51,048 nt of DNA from Bordetella hinzii LMG 13501 (GTDB taxonomy: Bacteria > Pseudomonadota > Gammaproteobacteria > Burkholderiales > Burkholderiaceae_B): positions 1-51,048 of the forward strand of contig NZ_LRUJ01000037.1 in the NCBI RefSeq assembly GCF_001548475.1, in the 5' to 3' direction. Positions 41,788 through 50,995 of this stretch are shown one piece after another. A program made the position numbers and the translations under genes. Positions within the stretch are counted from its first letter, which is position 1, and every line of letters starts with the position of its first letter. The notes beneath the pieces are model-generated. The model ran no database searches. It saw nothing but the letters and a program-made list of their open reading frames with translations, and was not told where the DNA came from.

Positions 41788-43104
41788 TCAGCCTTTGGGG
41801 CGTTTGTCGATGACGCGGCGCGCCTTGCCGGTCAGGGTGCGTTCGACGAAACCGGCATCAGCCACCTGGATGCGGGCGCTCACGCCGATATAGGACTTCA
41901 CGGCATGCTGCAGCTGTTTGCCCACGGCGGCACGGTCGGCTTCCGACAGGTTGCCGAATTCGGGGCGCAGTTCGGTGAGGATCTCCAGCTCGTCCAGGTT
42001 GCCGCTGCGCGTCAACACCAGCTGGTAGTGCGGCGCCAGCTGCGCGATCTTGAGCACCAGTTCCTCGACCTGGGTCGGGAAAAGGTTGACCCCGCGCACG
42101 ATGAGCATGTCGTCGCTGCGGCCGGTGATCTTGCCGATGCGGCGCATGCTGCGCGAGGTCGGCGGCAACAGCCGCGTCAGGTCGCGCGTGCGGTAGCGGA
42201 TGATGGGCATGGCTTCCTTGGTGAGCGAGGTGAACACCAGTTCGCCCGGCTCGCCATCGGCCACGGGTTCGCCCGTGTCAGGGTTGACGATCTCGGCGTA
42301 GAAGTGGTCTTCCCATACCACCGGGCCATCCTTGGTCTCGACGCATTCGCTGGCCACGCCCGGCCCCATCACTTCCGACAGGCCATAGATGTCCACGGCA
42401 TCGATGCCGGCTTCGGCCTCGATGTCCTGGCGCATCTGGCCGGTCCAGGGCTCGGCGCCGAAGATGCCGATGCGCAGCGAGCTCTGGCGCGGATCCAGGC
42501 CCTGGCGGCGCTGCTCCTCGAGGATGTTGCAGAAATAGGAGGGCGTGACCATGATGATGTCCGGGCGGAAATCATTGATCAGCTGCACCTGCTTTTCGGT
42601 CTGGCCGCCCGACATCGGAATGACGGTGCAGCCCAGGCGCTCGGCGCCGTAGTGCGCGCCCAGGCCGCCCGTGAAGAGGCCATAGCCATAGGCCACGTGG
42701 ATGATGTCGCCCGGCTTGCCGCCCGCGGCGCGGATCGAGCGCGCCACCAGGCCGGCCCAGTTGTCCAGGTCGCGCGCGGTATAGCCCACCACGGTGGGCT
42801 TGCCGGTCGTGCCGCTGGAGGCGTGGATGCGCGATATGCGCTCGCGCGGGACGGCGAACATGCCGAAGGGATAGTTGTCGCGCAGGTCTTTCTTGGTCGT
42901 GAACGGAAACTTGGCGATGTCGGAGAGCTGCTTGAGATCATCCGGATGCACGCCCGCCTCGTCGAAGGCCTTTTTGTAGTGCGGCACATTCTGGTAGGCA
43001 TGGCTGACGGTCCACTTCAGCCTTTCGAGCTGCAGGGCCTGCAATTCGTCCCGGCTGGCGTGTTCGATCGGATCCAGCCCCGGCTTGCTGAGGGTAGTGG
43101 GCAT
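41788..43104 (-). CDS. paaK: Phenylacetate-CoA ligase
   Basis: This 438-residue enzyme activates phenylacetate to phenylacetyl-CoA with ATP, the first step of the pathway. The AMP-binding loop SSGTTGKP lies at 96-103. AYGYGLFTGGLGAHYGAE, IYGLSEVMGPGVASEC, YRTRDLTRL and GRSDDMLIVRGVNLFPTQVEE follow. The C-terminal domain carries the catalytic lysine (TLTGKARR). The ATG at 43104 follows CAGGAGAGAG. It is the last gene of the paa operon, 68 bases after paaI with a hairpin between. Confidence 0.96.
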   Translation of the reverse strand: MPTTLSKPGLDPIEHASRDELQALQLERLKWTVSHAYQNVPHYKKAFDEAGVHPDDLKQLSDIAKFPFTTKKDLRDNYPFGMFAVPRERISRIHASSGTTGKPTVVGYTARDLDNWAGLVARSIRAAGGKPGDIIHVAYGYGLFTGGLGAHYGAERLGCTVIPMSGGQTEKQVQLINDFRPDIIMVTPSYFCNILEEQRRQGLDPRQSSLRIGIFGAEPWTGQMRQDIEAEAGIDAVDIYGLSEVMGPGVASECVETKDGPVVWEDHFYAEIVNPDTGEPVADGEPGELVFTSLTKEAMPIIRYRTRDLTRLLPPTSRSMRRIGKITGRSDDMLIVRGVNLFPTQVEELVLKIAQLAPHYQLVLTRSGNLDELEILTELRPEFGNLSEADRAAVGKQLQHAVKSYIGVSARIQVADAGFVERTLTGKARRVIDKRPKG

Positions 43105-43126
43105 GGTGTCTCTCTCCTGAATATTC

Positions 43127-43155
43127 TGCGCGGCCCCTGTGGGGCCGCTTGCGCA
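43127..43155 (-). other. Hairpin between paaI and paaK
   Basis: An 8-bp core stem GCGGCCCC/GGGGCCGC with a 3-base loop (43130-43148) has flanking TGCG/CGCA pairing. There is no T-run on the minus strand. Just downstream lies the paaK ribosome binding site. It may tune paaK expression. Confidence 0.4.
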
Positions 43156-43172
43156 ATAAGAAAACCTCGGGC

Positions 43173-43637
43173 TCAAGCCTCGGCGTCGCCGACGATCTGC
43201 CCTTTTATTCGATAGGAACGGCCGCGGAAAACGGCCACATTGCGTCCTTCCTGGTTGGTCACGGTGATGTCATAGACGCCGGTGCGCCCGGCCAGCGAAC
43301 GCTCCTGCGCCACGGCGGTGAGCACATCGCCCTCGTAGCCCGGCGCGAGATAGTCGATGACGCAGCCCGAGGCCACGGTGCTGACGTTGCGCGAGTTGCA
43401 GGCAAAGGCAAAGGTGCTGTCGGCCAGGGCGAAGATGAAGCCGCCATGGCAGGTCTTGTGGCCGTTGAGCATGTCGCCGCGCACCGTCATGGTCAGGCGC
43501 GCATAGCCCGGGGCGATCTCCACCACCTTCATGCCCAGGGCCTGAGAGGCGGCATCGCCGGCATACATGGCCGCGCCGACCGCCTCGGCCAGCGCCTGGG
43601 GGTCGGTCGGCACCGCTGTCTGGAGCGCGCTCATCAT
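43173..43637 (-). CDS. paaI: Phenylacetyl-CoA pathway thioesterase PaaI
   Basis: This 154-residue hotdog-fold thioesterase is thought to release CoA from stalled ring-hydroxylated intermediates. The catalytic region DMLNGHKTCHGGFIFALADSTFA contains N58, H64-G65-G66 and D73. The RGRSYRIKG C-terminus is usual for PaaI. The ATGATG start overlaps the paaG stop by 4 bases, showing translational coupling. Confidence 0.94.
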   Translation of the reverse strand: MMSALQTAVPTDPQALAEAVGAAMYAGDAASQALGMKVVEIAPGYARLTMTVRGDMLNGHKTCHGGFIFALADSTFAFACNSRNVSTVASGCVIDYLAPGYEGDVLTAVAQERSLAGRTGVYDITVTNQEGRNVAVFRGRSYRIKGQIVGDAEA

Positions 43638-44422
43638 TGCCCCTTGAATTGCGGTTCGCGCTTGTCGAGAAAGGCGGCGACCCCCTCGGCATAGTCGGCG
43701 CTGCGGCCCAGTTCGCGCATCATGTCGCGCTCCAGGTCGAGCTGGGTAGCCAGGTCATTGGACAGGCTGGCCTGCAAGGCGCGCTTGGTGAAGGCCAATC
43801 CCTTGGTGGGCGCGCGGGCGAAGTGGCGCGCCATGCTGTCCAGGGTCTCGTCGAAGGCCTCGTCGGCCACGCATTGCCAGATCAGGCCCCATTCCTGGGC
43901 CTGGCGCGCCGGGATCTTGTCGCCCAGCATGGCCAGACCGAACGCGCGGGCGCGGCCGACCAGGCGCGGCAGCACGAAGGTGCCGCCGGTGTCCGGAATC
44001 AGCCCGAGGCGGCAGAAAGACTGGATGAAACTGGCCGATTCCTTGGCGATGACGATGTCGCCGGCCAGCGCCAGGTTGGCGCCGGCGCCGGCGGCCACGC
44101 CGTTGACGCCCACCAGCACCGGCATGGGCAGGGCCGCCAGGCGGCGCACCAGCGGCGCGTAATACTTCTCGACGGTCTCGCCCAGATCGGGCGGCGCGCC
44201 GTCGGGGCCCGGACGGCGCTCGGAGAGATCCTGGCCGGCGCAGAAACCGCGGCCTGCGCCGGTCAACACCAGCACGCGGGCGCCCTGGGTCTCGACCTGA
44301 GTCAGCGCGTCGGCCACCTCGCCATGCATGCGGGCGGTGAAGCTGTTGAGTTTGTCGGGGCGGTTCAAGGTCAGGCGGGCAATGCCGTCGGCCAGCGAAA
44401 ACTGGATGTCTTGATAGCTCAT
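43634..44422 (-). CDS. paaG: 1,2-epoxyphenylacetyl-CoA isomerase PaaG
   Basis: This 262-residue crotonase-fold enzyme converts the ring epoxide to oxepin-CoA, and also isomerises a later enoyl-CoA. Oxyanion-hole segments are GRGFCAGQDLSER (57-69) and NGVAAGAGANLAL (107-119). The catalytic aspartate is D144 in LGLIPDTGG. The C-terminal AEGVAAFLDKREPQFKG is typical. The ATG at 44422 has GAGGAG upstream, and the open frame beyond it is not coding. It lies 10 bases after paaN. Confidence 0.95.
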   Translation of the reverse strand: MSYQDIQFSLADGIARLTLNRPDKLNSFTARMHGEVADALTQVETQGARVLVLTGAGRGFCAGQDLSERRPGPDGAPPDLGETVEKYYAPLVRRLAALPMPVLVGVNGVAAGAGANLALAGDIVIAKESASFIQSFCRLGLIPDTGGTFVLPRLVGRARAFGLAMLGDKIPARQAQEWGLIWQCVADEAFDETLDSMARHFARAPTKGLAFTKRALQASLSNDLATQLDLERDMMRELGRSADYAEGVAAFLDKREPQFKGQ

Positions 44423-44432
44423 GGCCGGCTCC

Positions 44433-46097
44433 TCAAACGTGACGGCGGGTTTGCACCACGCGGAAGCGGTTGGCCACGAAGGCGCTGTCCGACAAGGCCG
44501 CATTGGCGGCCGGATTGGCGCCGGTGCCATGGAAATCGCTGAAAGCGGCGGTCTGGTTGACGAAGACCGCGCCGGTCAGGTTGAGCGACAGCGCCACGCC
44601 GGCGACCTCGGCCGCCTCCTGGATGCGGGCGGCCACGCCTTCGTCCGTGGTGTAGGCCGACAGGCTGAGCGCGCCATGCTGGCGCACGGTGTCGCGCGCC
44701 AGCGCCACGCTGTGCTCGGTCGAATCGGTCGCCACCACGAAGGCGATGGGGCCGAACCATTCCTGGAAGATGCGGCTGTCGCCGGCCTCGGCCTGCAAGA
44801 CCAGGGGAGTGCGCACGCGCGCCTGCTCGAATTGCGGATGCTGCAGGCTGCGCGAATCGGCCAGCACCGGCAGGCCCAGGGCACGGGCGCGCTCGATGCG
44901 TTCGGCCGTCGCCTCGCTCTGGATGGCGCCGGTCAGTTCGACCGCGCGGGCCGCGTCGCCGGCCAGCTTTTCGACCGCCGAAGCGATGGCCTGGGCCACC
45001 TCGTCGAAACTCAAGCGGCCCTCGGCCGTCTGGATGCCGCCGCGCGGCACGTAGATGTTCTGGGGCGCCGTGCACATCTGGCCGGAATACAGCGCCAGCG
45101 AAAACGCCAGGTTGCGCGCCACGCCCTTGATGTCCTCGGCCGAATCGATGATGACCTGGTTGACGCCGGCCTTCTCGGTGTAGACCAGGGCCTGGCGGGC
45201 GTTCTGCTCCAGCCAGTCGCCATTGGCCGTGCTGCCGGTGAAGTCGATGATCTTCACGGCGGGCGACAGCGCCAATTGCTGCGCGGTGTCATCGCCCGCT
45301 TGATGCGCGGCCAATTGCACCACGTCGGGGTCGAAGCCGGCTTCGGCCAGCACCTCGCGCGCCACCTGCACGGTCAAGGCCAGGGGCAGGATGGCCGCCG
45401 GATGCGGCTTGACGATGACGGTATTGCCGGTCGCCAGGCTGGCGAACAGGCCCGGATAGCCGTTCCAGGTGGGGAAGGTCGAGCAGCCGATCACCAGGGC
45501 CACGCCGCGCGGCACCACGGTAAAGCGCTTTTCCATCTTGATGGGGTCGTTCTTGCCCTGGGGCTTCTCCCAGAGCGCGACCTCGGGGATGCGCGACATC
45601 TCCTGCCAGGCGTAGGCCACGGCTTCCAGGCCGCGGTCCTGGGCGTGGGGGCCGCCGGCCTGGAAGGCCATCATGAAGCCCTGGCCGGTCGTGTGCTGCA
45701 CGGCATGCGCCATCTCGAAGCTGCGCCGGTTCAGGCGCGCCAGGATCTCCAGCGACACGCCCACCCAGGCGCGGGGGCCGCCGCGGCGCCAGGTCAGGCC
45801 GGCCTGCCCGGCATTGGCCAGCAGCGTGGCCGGCGCGATGCGCGGGTAGGAGATGTCCAGGGCAAAGCCAAAGGGCGAGACCTCGCCGCCGGCCTTGCCT
45901 TCGGCGCCGGTCGCGGCCAGCGGGAAATCCTTGCCCAGCAGGGCATCGAAGGCGGCCTGGCCGTCCTGGGCCGCCGTCTCGCCATAGTTGCGCGGGCTGG
46001 GCGACTCGGCAAACGGGCTCCAGTAGCCGCGTTCGCGGGCGGCCGCCAGGGCCTTTTCCAGCACGGGCTGGTGACGTTCAAAGAAATCTTGGGACAC
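44433..46097 (-). CDS. paaN: Ring-opening aldehyde dehydrogenase PaaN (no hydratase domain)
   Basis: This 554-residue aldehyde dehydrogenase of the phenylacetate pathway oxidises the semialdehyde formed after oxepin-CoA ring hydrolysis. The fold is shown by CSTFPTWNGYPGLF, VIVKPHPAA, DFTGSTANG, E308 in YTEKAG and the catalytic C342 in SLALYSGQMCTAPQN. It lacks the C-terminal MaoC hydratase half of E. coli PaaZ (about 680 residues), so ring hydrolysis must come from another protein. The start is GTG at 46097 with GGAGAG upstream. Confidence 0.92.
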   Translation of the reverse strand: MSQDFFERHQPVLEKALAAARERGYWSPFAESPSPRNYGETAAQDGQAAFDALLGKDFPLAATGAEGKAGGEVSPFGFALDISYPRIAPATLLANAGQAGLTWRRGGPRAWVGVSLEILARLNRRSFEMAHAVQHTTGQGFMMAFQAGGPHAQDRGLEAVAYAWQEMSRIPEVALWEKPQGKNDPIKMEKRFTVVPRGVALVIGCSTFPTWNGYPGLFASLATGNTVIVKPHPAAILPLALTVQVAREVLAEAGFDPDVVQLAAHQAGDDTAQQLALSPAVKIIDFTGSTANGDWLEQNARQALVYTEKAGVNQVIIDSAEDIKGVARNLAFSLALYSGQMCTAPQNIYVPRGGIQTAEGRLSFDEVAQAIASAVEKLAGDAARAVELTGAIQSEATAERIERARALGLPVLADSRSLQHPQFEQARVRTPLVLQAEAGDSRIFQEWFGPIAFVVATDSTEHSVALARDTVRQHGALSLSAYTTDEGVAARIQEAAEVAGVALSLNLTGAVFVNQTAAFSDFHGTGANPAANAALSDSAFVANRFRVVQTRRHV

Positions 46098-46148
46098 TGC
46101 CTACTCTCCGAATATTTTTGTGAATCCGCAATCAGGGCCAGGTGGCGC

Positions 46149-47237
46149 TCAGGTTTCCTGGTCGAAATCCAGCACCAGCCGGTCGCTGACCGGGTAGCTC
46201 TGGCAGCTCAGGACAAAACCGCGCGCCACTTCGTAATCTTCCAGGGCGAAGTTGGCATCCATGTCCACCTCGCCCTCGACAACCTTGCAACGGCAGGTCG
46301 AACAGACGCCGCCCTTGCAGGAATATGGCAATTCAACACCCTGGGCCAGGGCCGCGTCCAGTACGTTGTCCTGGTTCTTGGCGATGGTAAAGCTGCGGCT
46401 GTGGCCGTCCTGGATGACGGTCACTTCGCACTGGCCCTTGCCCGGCGCCACCGCCGCCTCGCGGCCGGTGCGCAGGCTGCGCGGGCCCTTGGGCGCGCCG
46501 AACAGCTCGAACTTGATGCGCGACTTGTCCATGCCGCGTTCACCCAGGCGCTGCACCACGCTTTCGATCATGGTCTGCGGGCCGCAGACAAAAGCGTAAT
46601 CCACATCATCGCCGGCCATCCAGGTATTCATGAGCTGCTCGACCTTGTCGCCATCGAGGCGGCCGTTGAACAGCTCGATATCCTGCGATTCGCGGCTCAT
46701 GATGTAGACCAGCGAGAAGCGCTCCATATAGCGGTTTTTCAGGTCCTCGATCTCTTCGCGAAACAGCACCGACGAAGAGGCGCGGTTGCCGAAGAACAGC
46801 GTGAAGCGGCTGGCGGGCTCGGTCGACAGCGCCGTCTTGACCAGGGAGAACACCGGGGTGATGCCGCTGCCCACCGCGAAGGCGACATAGTGGCGCTGCT
46901 GCTCGGGCGAGAAATCGATCGTGAAATTGCCGGCCGGCGCCATCACCTCGAGATCCTGTCCGGGCTGCAGCTGGCGGTTGGCCCAGCTCGAGAACACGCC
47001 CTCGTCGACCTGCTTGATGGCCACCCGCAGGATGCCGTCCTGGGGCGCGGAGCAAATCGAATAAGAGCGCCGCACTTCTTCGCCATTGAGTTCGGTGCGC
47101 AGGGTGAGGTATTGGCCGGGGCGGAAAGCAAAGGCCTCGCGCAGGGCTTCGGGCAGCTCGAAGGTGACCACCACGGCATCGCGCGTGTTGCGCGCCACCG
47201 AGGCCACCTTGAGCGTATGGAATTGGGGCTGGCTCAT
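46149..47237 (-). CDS. paaE: Phenylacetyl-CoA epoxidase reductase subunit PaaE
   Basis: This 362-residue NADPH-dependent reductase passes electrons to the PaaAC oxygenase. The N-terminal FAD domain has RRSYSICS (56-63). The NAD(P) domain has AVGSGITPVFSL (121-132) and CGPQTM (218-223). The C-terminal plant-type 2Fe-2S domain has cysteines C307, C312, C315 and C345. The ATG at 47237 lies 11 bases past the paaD stop. Its ribosome binding site is weak, so coupling to paaD is likely. Confidence 0.96.
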   Translation of the reverse strand: MSQPQFHTLKVASVARNTRDAVVVTFELPEALREAFAFRPGQYLTLRTELNGEEVRRSYSICSAPQDGILRVAIKQVDEGVFSSWANRQLQPGQDLEVMAPAGNFTIDFSPEQQRHYVAFAVGSGITPVFSLVKTALSTEPASRFTLFFGNRASSSVLFREEIEDLKNRYMERFSLVYIMSRESQDIELFNGRLDGDKVEQLMNTWMAGDDVDYAFVCGPQTMIESVVQRLGERGMDKSRIKFELFGAPKGPRSLRTGREAAVAPGKGQCEVTVIQDGHSRSFTIAKNQDNVLDAALAQGVELPYSCKGGVCSTCRCKVVEGEVDMDANFALEDYEVARGFVLSCQSYPVSDRLVLDFDQET

Positions 47238-47248
47238 GGGATAAGCGC

Positions 47249-47749
47249 TCAATGCGTCTTGAAATAGTCGAAAGGCTCGCGGCAGTCCGCGCAGCGATAC
47301 AGGGCCTTGCAGGACGTGGAGCCGAAATGGCTGACCAGGCGCGTGTTGGCCGAGCCGCAACGCGGACAGGGAATGGCCGGCATGGCCTGCCGGCGGCTGA
47401 TGCCGGAGATATCCACGGCGCGCTCGGCGGGCGCGGCAATGCCGTAGCCCTTGAGCGCGGCGCGCCCGCGCGCCGTCATCCAGTCCGTCGTCCAGGCGGG
47501 CGACAGACGGGTCTGTACGCGGACCCGCGGCAGGCCATGGCTGGCGAGCACGCGGACGATGTCCTCGGTGATCTCGCGCATGGCCGGGCAGCCCGAATAC
47601 GTGGGCGTGATGGTGACCACGCAGGTCTCGCCCTCCCAGTCCACGGCGCGCACCACGCCCAGGTCGACCACGGACAGGACCGGGATCTCGGGGTCGGGGA
47701 CGCCCCCGAGCCAGTCCATCACCTGCTCAGGGCCGACGCTGCCGCTCAC
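47249..47749 (-). CDS. paaD: Phenylacetyl-CoA epoxidase maturation protein PaaD
   Basis: This 166-residue protein has an N-terminal MIP18/DUF59 domain (VPDPEIPVLSVVDLGVVR, with C54 in YSGCPAM) and a C-terminal zinc-ribbon-like cysteine set (C128, C131, C147, C153, C156). PaaD is believed to serve iron-sulfur cluster assembly for the epoxidase system, probably for PaaE. Translation starts at a GTG (47749) that overlaps the paaC stop by 4 bases. Confidence 0.94.
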   Translation of the reverse strand: MSGSVGPEQVMDWLGGVPDPEIPVLSVVDLGVVRAVDWEGETCVVTITPTYSGCPAMREITEDIVRVLASHGLPRVRVQTRLSPAWTTDWMTARGRAALKGYGIAAPAERAVDISGISRRQAMPAIPCPRCGSANTRLVSHFGSTSCKALYRCADCREPFDYFKTH

Positions 47750-48510
47750 CAGCGGGCTCCGGGATAGGCGCGCTGCAGATATTGCATCTCGGCCAGCACA
47801 TAGCCCAGGGCCTCGGTGTGGCGGCCCTGCCAGCCGCCCTGGCGCAGGAGGTGGAAAGCCTCGCGCTCGTCGGGCGCGGTGAGCGTGGCTTCTTCGAGCA
47901 CCTCGCGCACATGGGCCAGCCAGGGCTCGCGCAGCGTCGCGCGCTCGACGGCGATGCCGCGCGCGGCCAGATCATGGTCGACCTCGTCGTCGGCGAAGAG
48001 TTCGCCGGCGAAGGTCCAGGCCGCGTCGATGGCGGCCTGCATGCGGCGATGGCTCTCTTCGGTGCCATCGCCCAGGCGCACGACCAGGTCGGAGGAGCGG
48101 CGCACGTGGTAGGTGACTTCCTTGATGGCCTTGGCGGCGATGGCCGCCACCCGCTCGTCCTTGGACTGCGTCAGCTGCTGCAGCAGGAAATAGTGCCAGA
48201 CGTCGAACAGGAACTGCCGCGCCATGGTGTCGCCGTAATCGCCATTGGGCTGCTCGACCAGCAGGCAGTTGCGGAACTGGTGCGCATCGCGCAGATAGGC
48301 GAGCTGATCCTCGTCGCGGCCGCCGCCCTCGACCTCGCCGGCCAGGGTCAGCCACATGCGGGCCTGGCCCAGCAGGTCGAGCGCGGTATTGGTCAGCGCG
48401 AGATCCTCTTCGAGCACGGGCCCGTGGCCGCACCACTGCCCCAGGCGCTGCGACAGGATAAGGGTGGTGTCGCCCAGGCGCAGCAGGTATTCAAACAGTT
48501 GCTTGTCCAT
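47746..48510 (-). CDS. paaC: Phenylacetyl-CoA epoxidase structural subunit PaaC
   Basis: This 254-residue ferritin-like helical protein is the non-catalytic partner of PaaA in the 1,2-epoxidase complex. YLLRLGDTTLILSQRLGQWCGHGPVLEED opens the protein. LTNTALDLLGQARMW, DEDQLAYLRD, AIKEVTYHVRRSSDLVVRLGDGTEESHRRM and GGWQGRHTEALGYVLAEMQYLQRAYPGA follow. It lies 9 bases after paaB. Confidence 0.96.
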   Translation of the reverse strand: MDKQLFEYLLRLGDTTLILSQRLGQWCGHGPVLEEDLALTNTALDLLGQARMWLTLAGEVEGGGRDEDQLAYLRDAHQFRNCLLVEQPNGDYGDTMARQFLFDVWHYFLLQQLTQSKDERVAAIAAKAIKEVTYHVRRSSDLVVRLGDGTEESHRRMQAAIDAAWTFAGELFADDEVDHDLAARGIAVERATLREPWLAHVREVLEEATLTAPDEREAFHLLRQGGWQGRHTEALGYVLAEMQYLQRAYPGARW

Positions 48511-48519
48511 GCCGCCGCC

Positions 48520-48804
48520 TTACATGTGCTTGATTTCTTCGGGCATGGGGAAGAAGGTCGGATGGCGATAGACCTTGTTGTTGGCCGGCTCGAACAGCGG
48601 CTCCTTGTCGCCAGGGCTGCTGGCCGTGATATCGCTGGCGCGCACCACCCAGATGCTCAGGCCCTCGTTGCGGCGCGTGTAGACGTCGCGCGCATGGTTG
48701 ATGGCCATTTCGGCGTCGGGCGCGTGCAGGCTGCCCACATGCTTATGCGCCAGCCCGTGCTGGCTGCGGATGAAGACTTCCCAGAGGGGCCATTCTTTGC
48801 TCAT
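48520..48804 (-). CDS. paaB: Phenylacetyl-CoA epoxidase subunit PaaB
   Basis: This 94-residue small subunit bridges PaaAC units in the epoxidase complex. It matches the family along its length: EWPLWEVFIRSQHGLAHKHVGSLHA, ARDVYTRRNEGLSIWVV and the C-terminal EPANNKVYRHPTFF. The ATG at 48804 has GGGGA upstream, just after a GC-rich hairpin. Confidence 0.95.
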   Translation of the reverse strand: MSKEWPLWEVFIRSQHGLAHKHVGSLHAPDAEMAINHARDVYTRRNEGLSIWVVRASDITASSPGDKEPLFEPANNKVYRHPTFFPMPEEIKHM

Positions 48805-48817
48805 GATGCGTATCCCC

Positions 48818-48835
48818 GGCGCGCGCGGGCGCGCC
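48818..48835 (-). other. Short GC hairpin upstream of paaB
   Basis: GGCGCGC and GCGCGCC pair around a 4-base loop in the 69-base paaA-paaB gap, 14 bases upstream of the paaB start. It is the only hairpin between the epoxidase genes and may adjust subunit ratios. There is no T-run. Confidence 0.35.
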
Positions 48836-48873
48836 TTGTTCGTGCAGGAGTGGAAAAGGTCGGTCCGGCGCGC

Positions 48874-49863
<990 letters not shown>

Positions 49864-49925
49864 GTTTGTCTCCTTCGGCGAAAAGCGGGCGCCAGGCCCC
49901 GCCTGATCTGTTTCTTGATAATCTG

Positions 49926-49954
49926 ATTATTTAATACAAAAATTCCATTGTCAA
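49926..49954 (-). promoter_or_regulatory. Sigma-70 promoter of the paa operon
   Basis: On the minus strand there is an exact TTGACA (49954-49949), a 17-bp spacer and AATAAT (49931-49926, 5 of 6). The start site would be near 49919, giving a leader of about 55 bases to the paaA ATG. Confidence 0.75.
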
Positions 49955-49988
49955 ACTTATTTCTGTATCACATTGGGTTTATGTATCA
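49932..49988. promoter_or_regulatory. Candidate PaaX operator half-sites
   Basis: TGTATCA occurs twice in direct orientation (49964-49970 and 49982-49988, 18 bp apart). A near-inverse TAATACA (49932-49938) lies inside the spacer of the paaA promoter. The placement between divergent paaX and paaA suits a repressor that controls both. Confidence 0.4.
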
Positions 49989-50032
49989 TGTCGGGCAGAC
50001 CGATAACATCGCGGCTGACAACCGTCCCTTTT

Positions 50033-50995
50033 ATGGCTAGTTCCGCAACGCCGTCCCTGGACCGCTTTCTGGCCCGCCTGCTAGAACAGGATCCGCCGCG
50101 CGCCAAATCCCTGTGCGTCAGCCTGTTGGGCGATGCCTTGGGACCGCATGGCGGCGCCATCTGGCTGGGCGACCTGATCGAGTTGCTGGCACCGGTGGGC
50201 ATCAACGAGCGCCTGCTGCGCACCAGCGTCTTCCGCCTGGTCGCCCAGGATTGGCTGCGGTCCGAACGCCATGGCCGCCGCAGCCTCTATCTGATGTCCG
50301 ACACCGGGCGGCGTCTGACGGCGCTGGCCTCGCAACGCATCTATGAAGGCCCGCCGCGCCAGTGGCACGGCGAATGGACGCTGGTGGCGCTGCCGCGCAC
50401 CGGCGGCAACGGCCTGGCCGAGCGCGCCGAGCTGCGCCGCGCGCTCGAATGGGAAGGCTTCGCCCTGGTGGCCCCGGGCCTGTTCGCCCACCCCGCCACC
50501 GAGGCTCGCGCCGCCCACGACATCCTCGAACAGCTGGGCATCCCCGACAAGGCGCTGGTGTTGGCCGCGCGCGACCTGGCCGGGGCCGGCGGCCTGCCCA
50601 TCGCCAGCCTGGTGCCGCAATGCTGGAACCTGGATGCCGTGGCCGAGCAATACCGGCTCTTCACCCGCAGTTTCGCGCCCCTGGCGCCGCTGGTGGCCGA
50701 TGCGCCGCCGTCACCGCAGCAGGCTTTCGCGCTGCGTGTGCTGCTCTTGCATCACTGGCGCCGCATCGTGCTGCACGACCCCCAACTGCCGGTGCCCATG
50801 CTGCCGGCCGACTGGCCCGGCGGCCCGGCCCGCGAGCTCTGCGGCCGACTGTATTGGCGCCTCTTCGACGCCTCGGAGCAGCACCTGGACGCCGTCGCCG
50901 GCCGTGAGAACGACCGCTATCGCCCCCTGGCGGCGGATGTCCTGAACCGCTTCGGCGGCCGCCCTCAAGCCGCCAGCACGGCCGAAAGCCACTGA
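50033..50995 (+). CDS. paaX: Phenylacetate operon repressor PaaX
   Basis: This 320-residue regulator of the PaaX family represses paa genes and is released by phenylacetyl-CoA. The N-terminal winged helix includes SLLGDALGPHGGAIWLGDLIELLAPVGINERLLRTSVFRLVAQDWL and the basic GRRSLYLMSDTGRRL. QWHGEWTLVALP opens the central domain, and FAPLAPLVADAPPSPQQAFALRVLLLHHWRRIVLHDPQLPVPMLPADWPG forms the C-terminal part. The ATG at 50033 matches the E. coli PaaX N-terminus. An ATG at 49988 would add 15 residues and overlap an operator half-site. Confidence 0.94.
   Translation: MASSATPSLDRFLARLLEQDPPRAKSLCVSLLGDALGPHGGAIWLGDLIELLAPVGINERLLRTSVFRLVAQDWLRSERHGRRSLYLMSDTGRRLTALASQRIYEGPPRQWHGEWTLVALPRTGGNGLAERAELRRALEWEGFALVAPGLFAHPATEARAAHDILEQLGIPDKALVLAARDLAGAGGLPIASLVPQCWNLDAVAEQYRLFTRSFAPLAPLVADAPPSPQQAFALRVLLLHHWRRIVLHDPQLPVPMLPADWPGGPARELCGRLYWRLFDASEQHLDAVAGRENDRYRPLAADVLNRFGGRPQAASTAESH

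Noticed and set aside
44421-47267. 948-residue plus-strand open frame
   Set aside because: It is antisense to paaN and paaE, which are unmistakable. The Gly/His/Gln-rich composition is typical of an antisense frame in GC-rich DNA.
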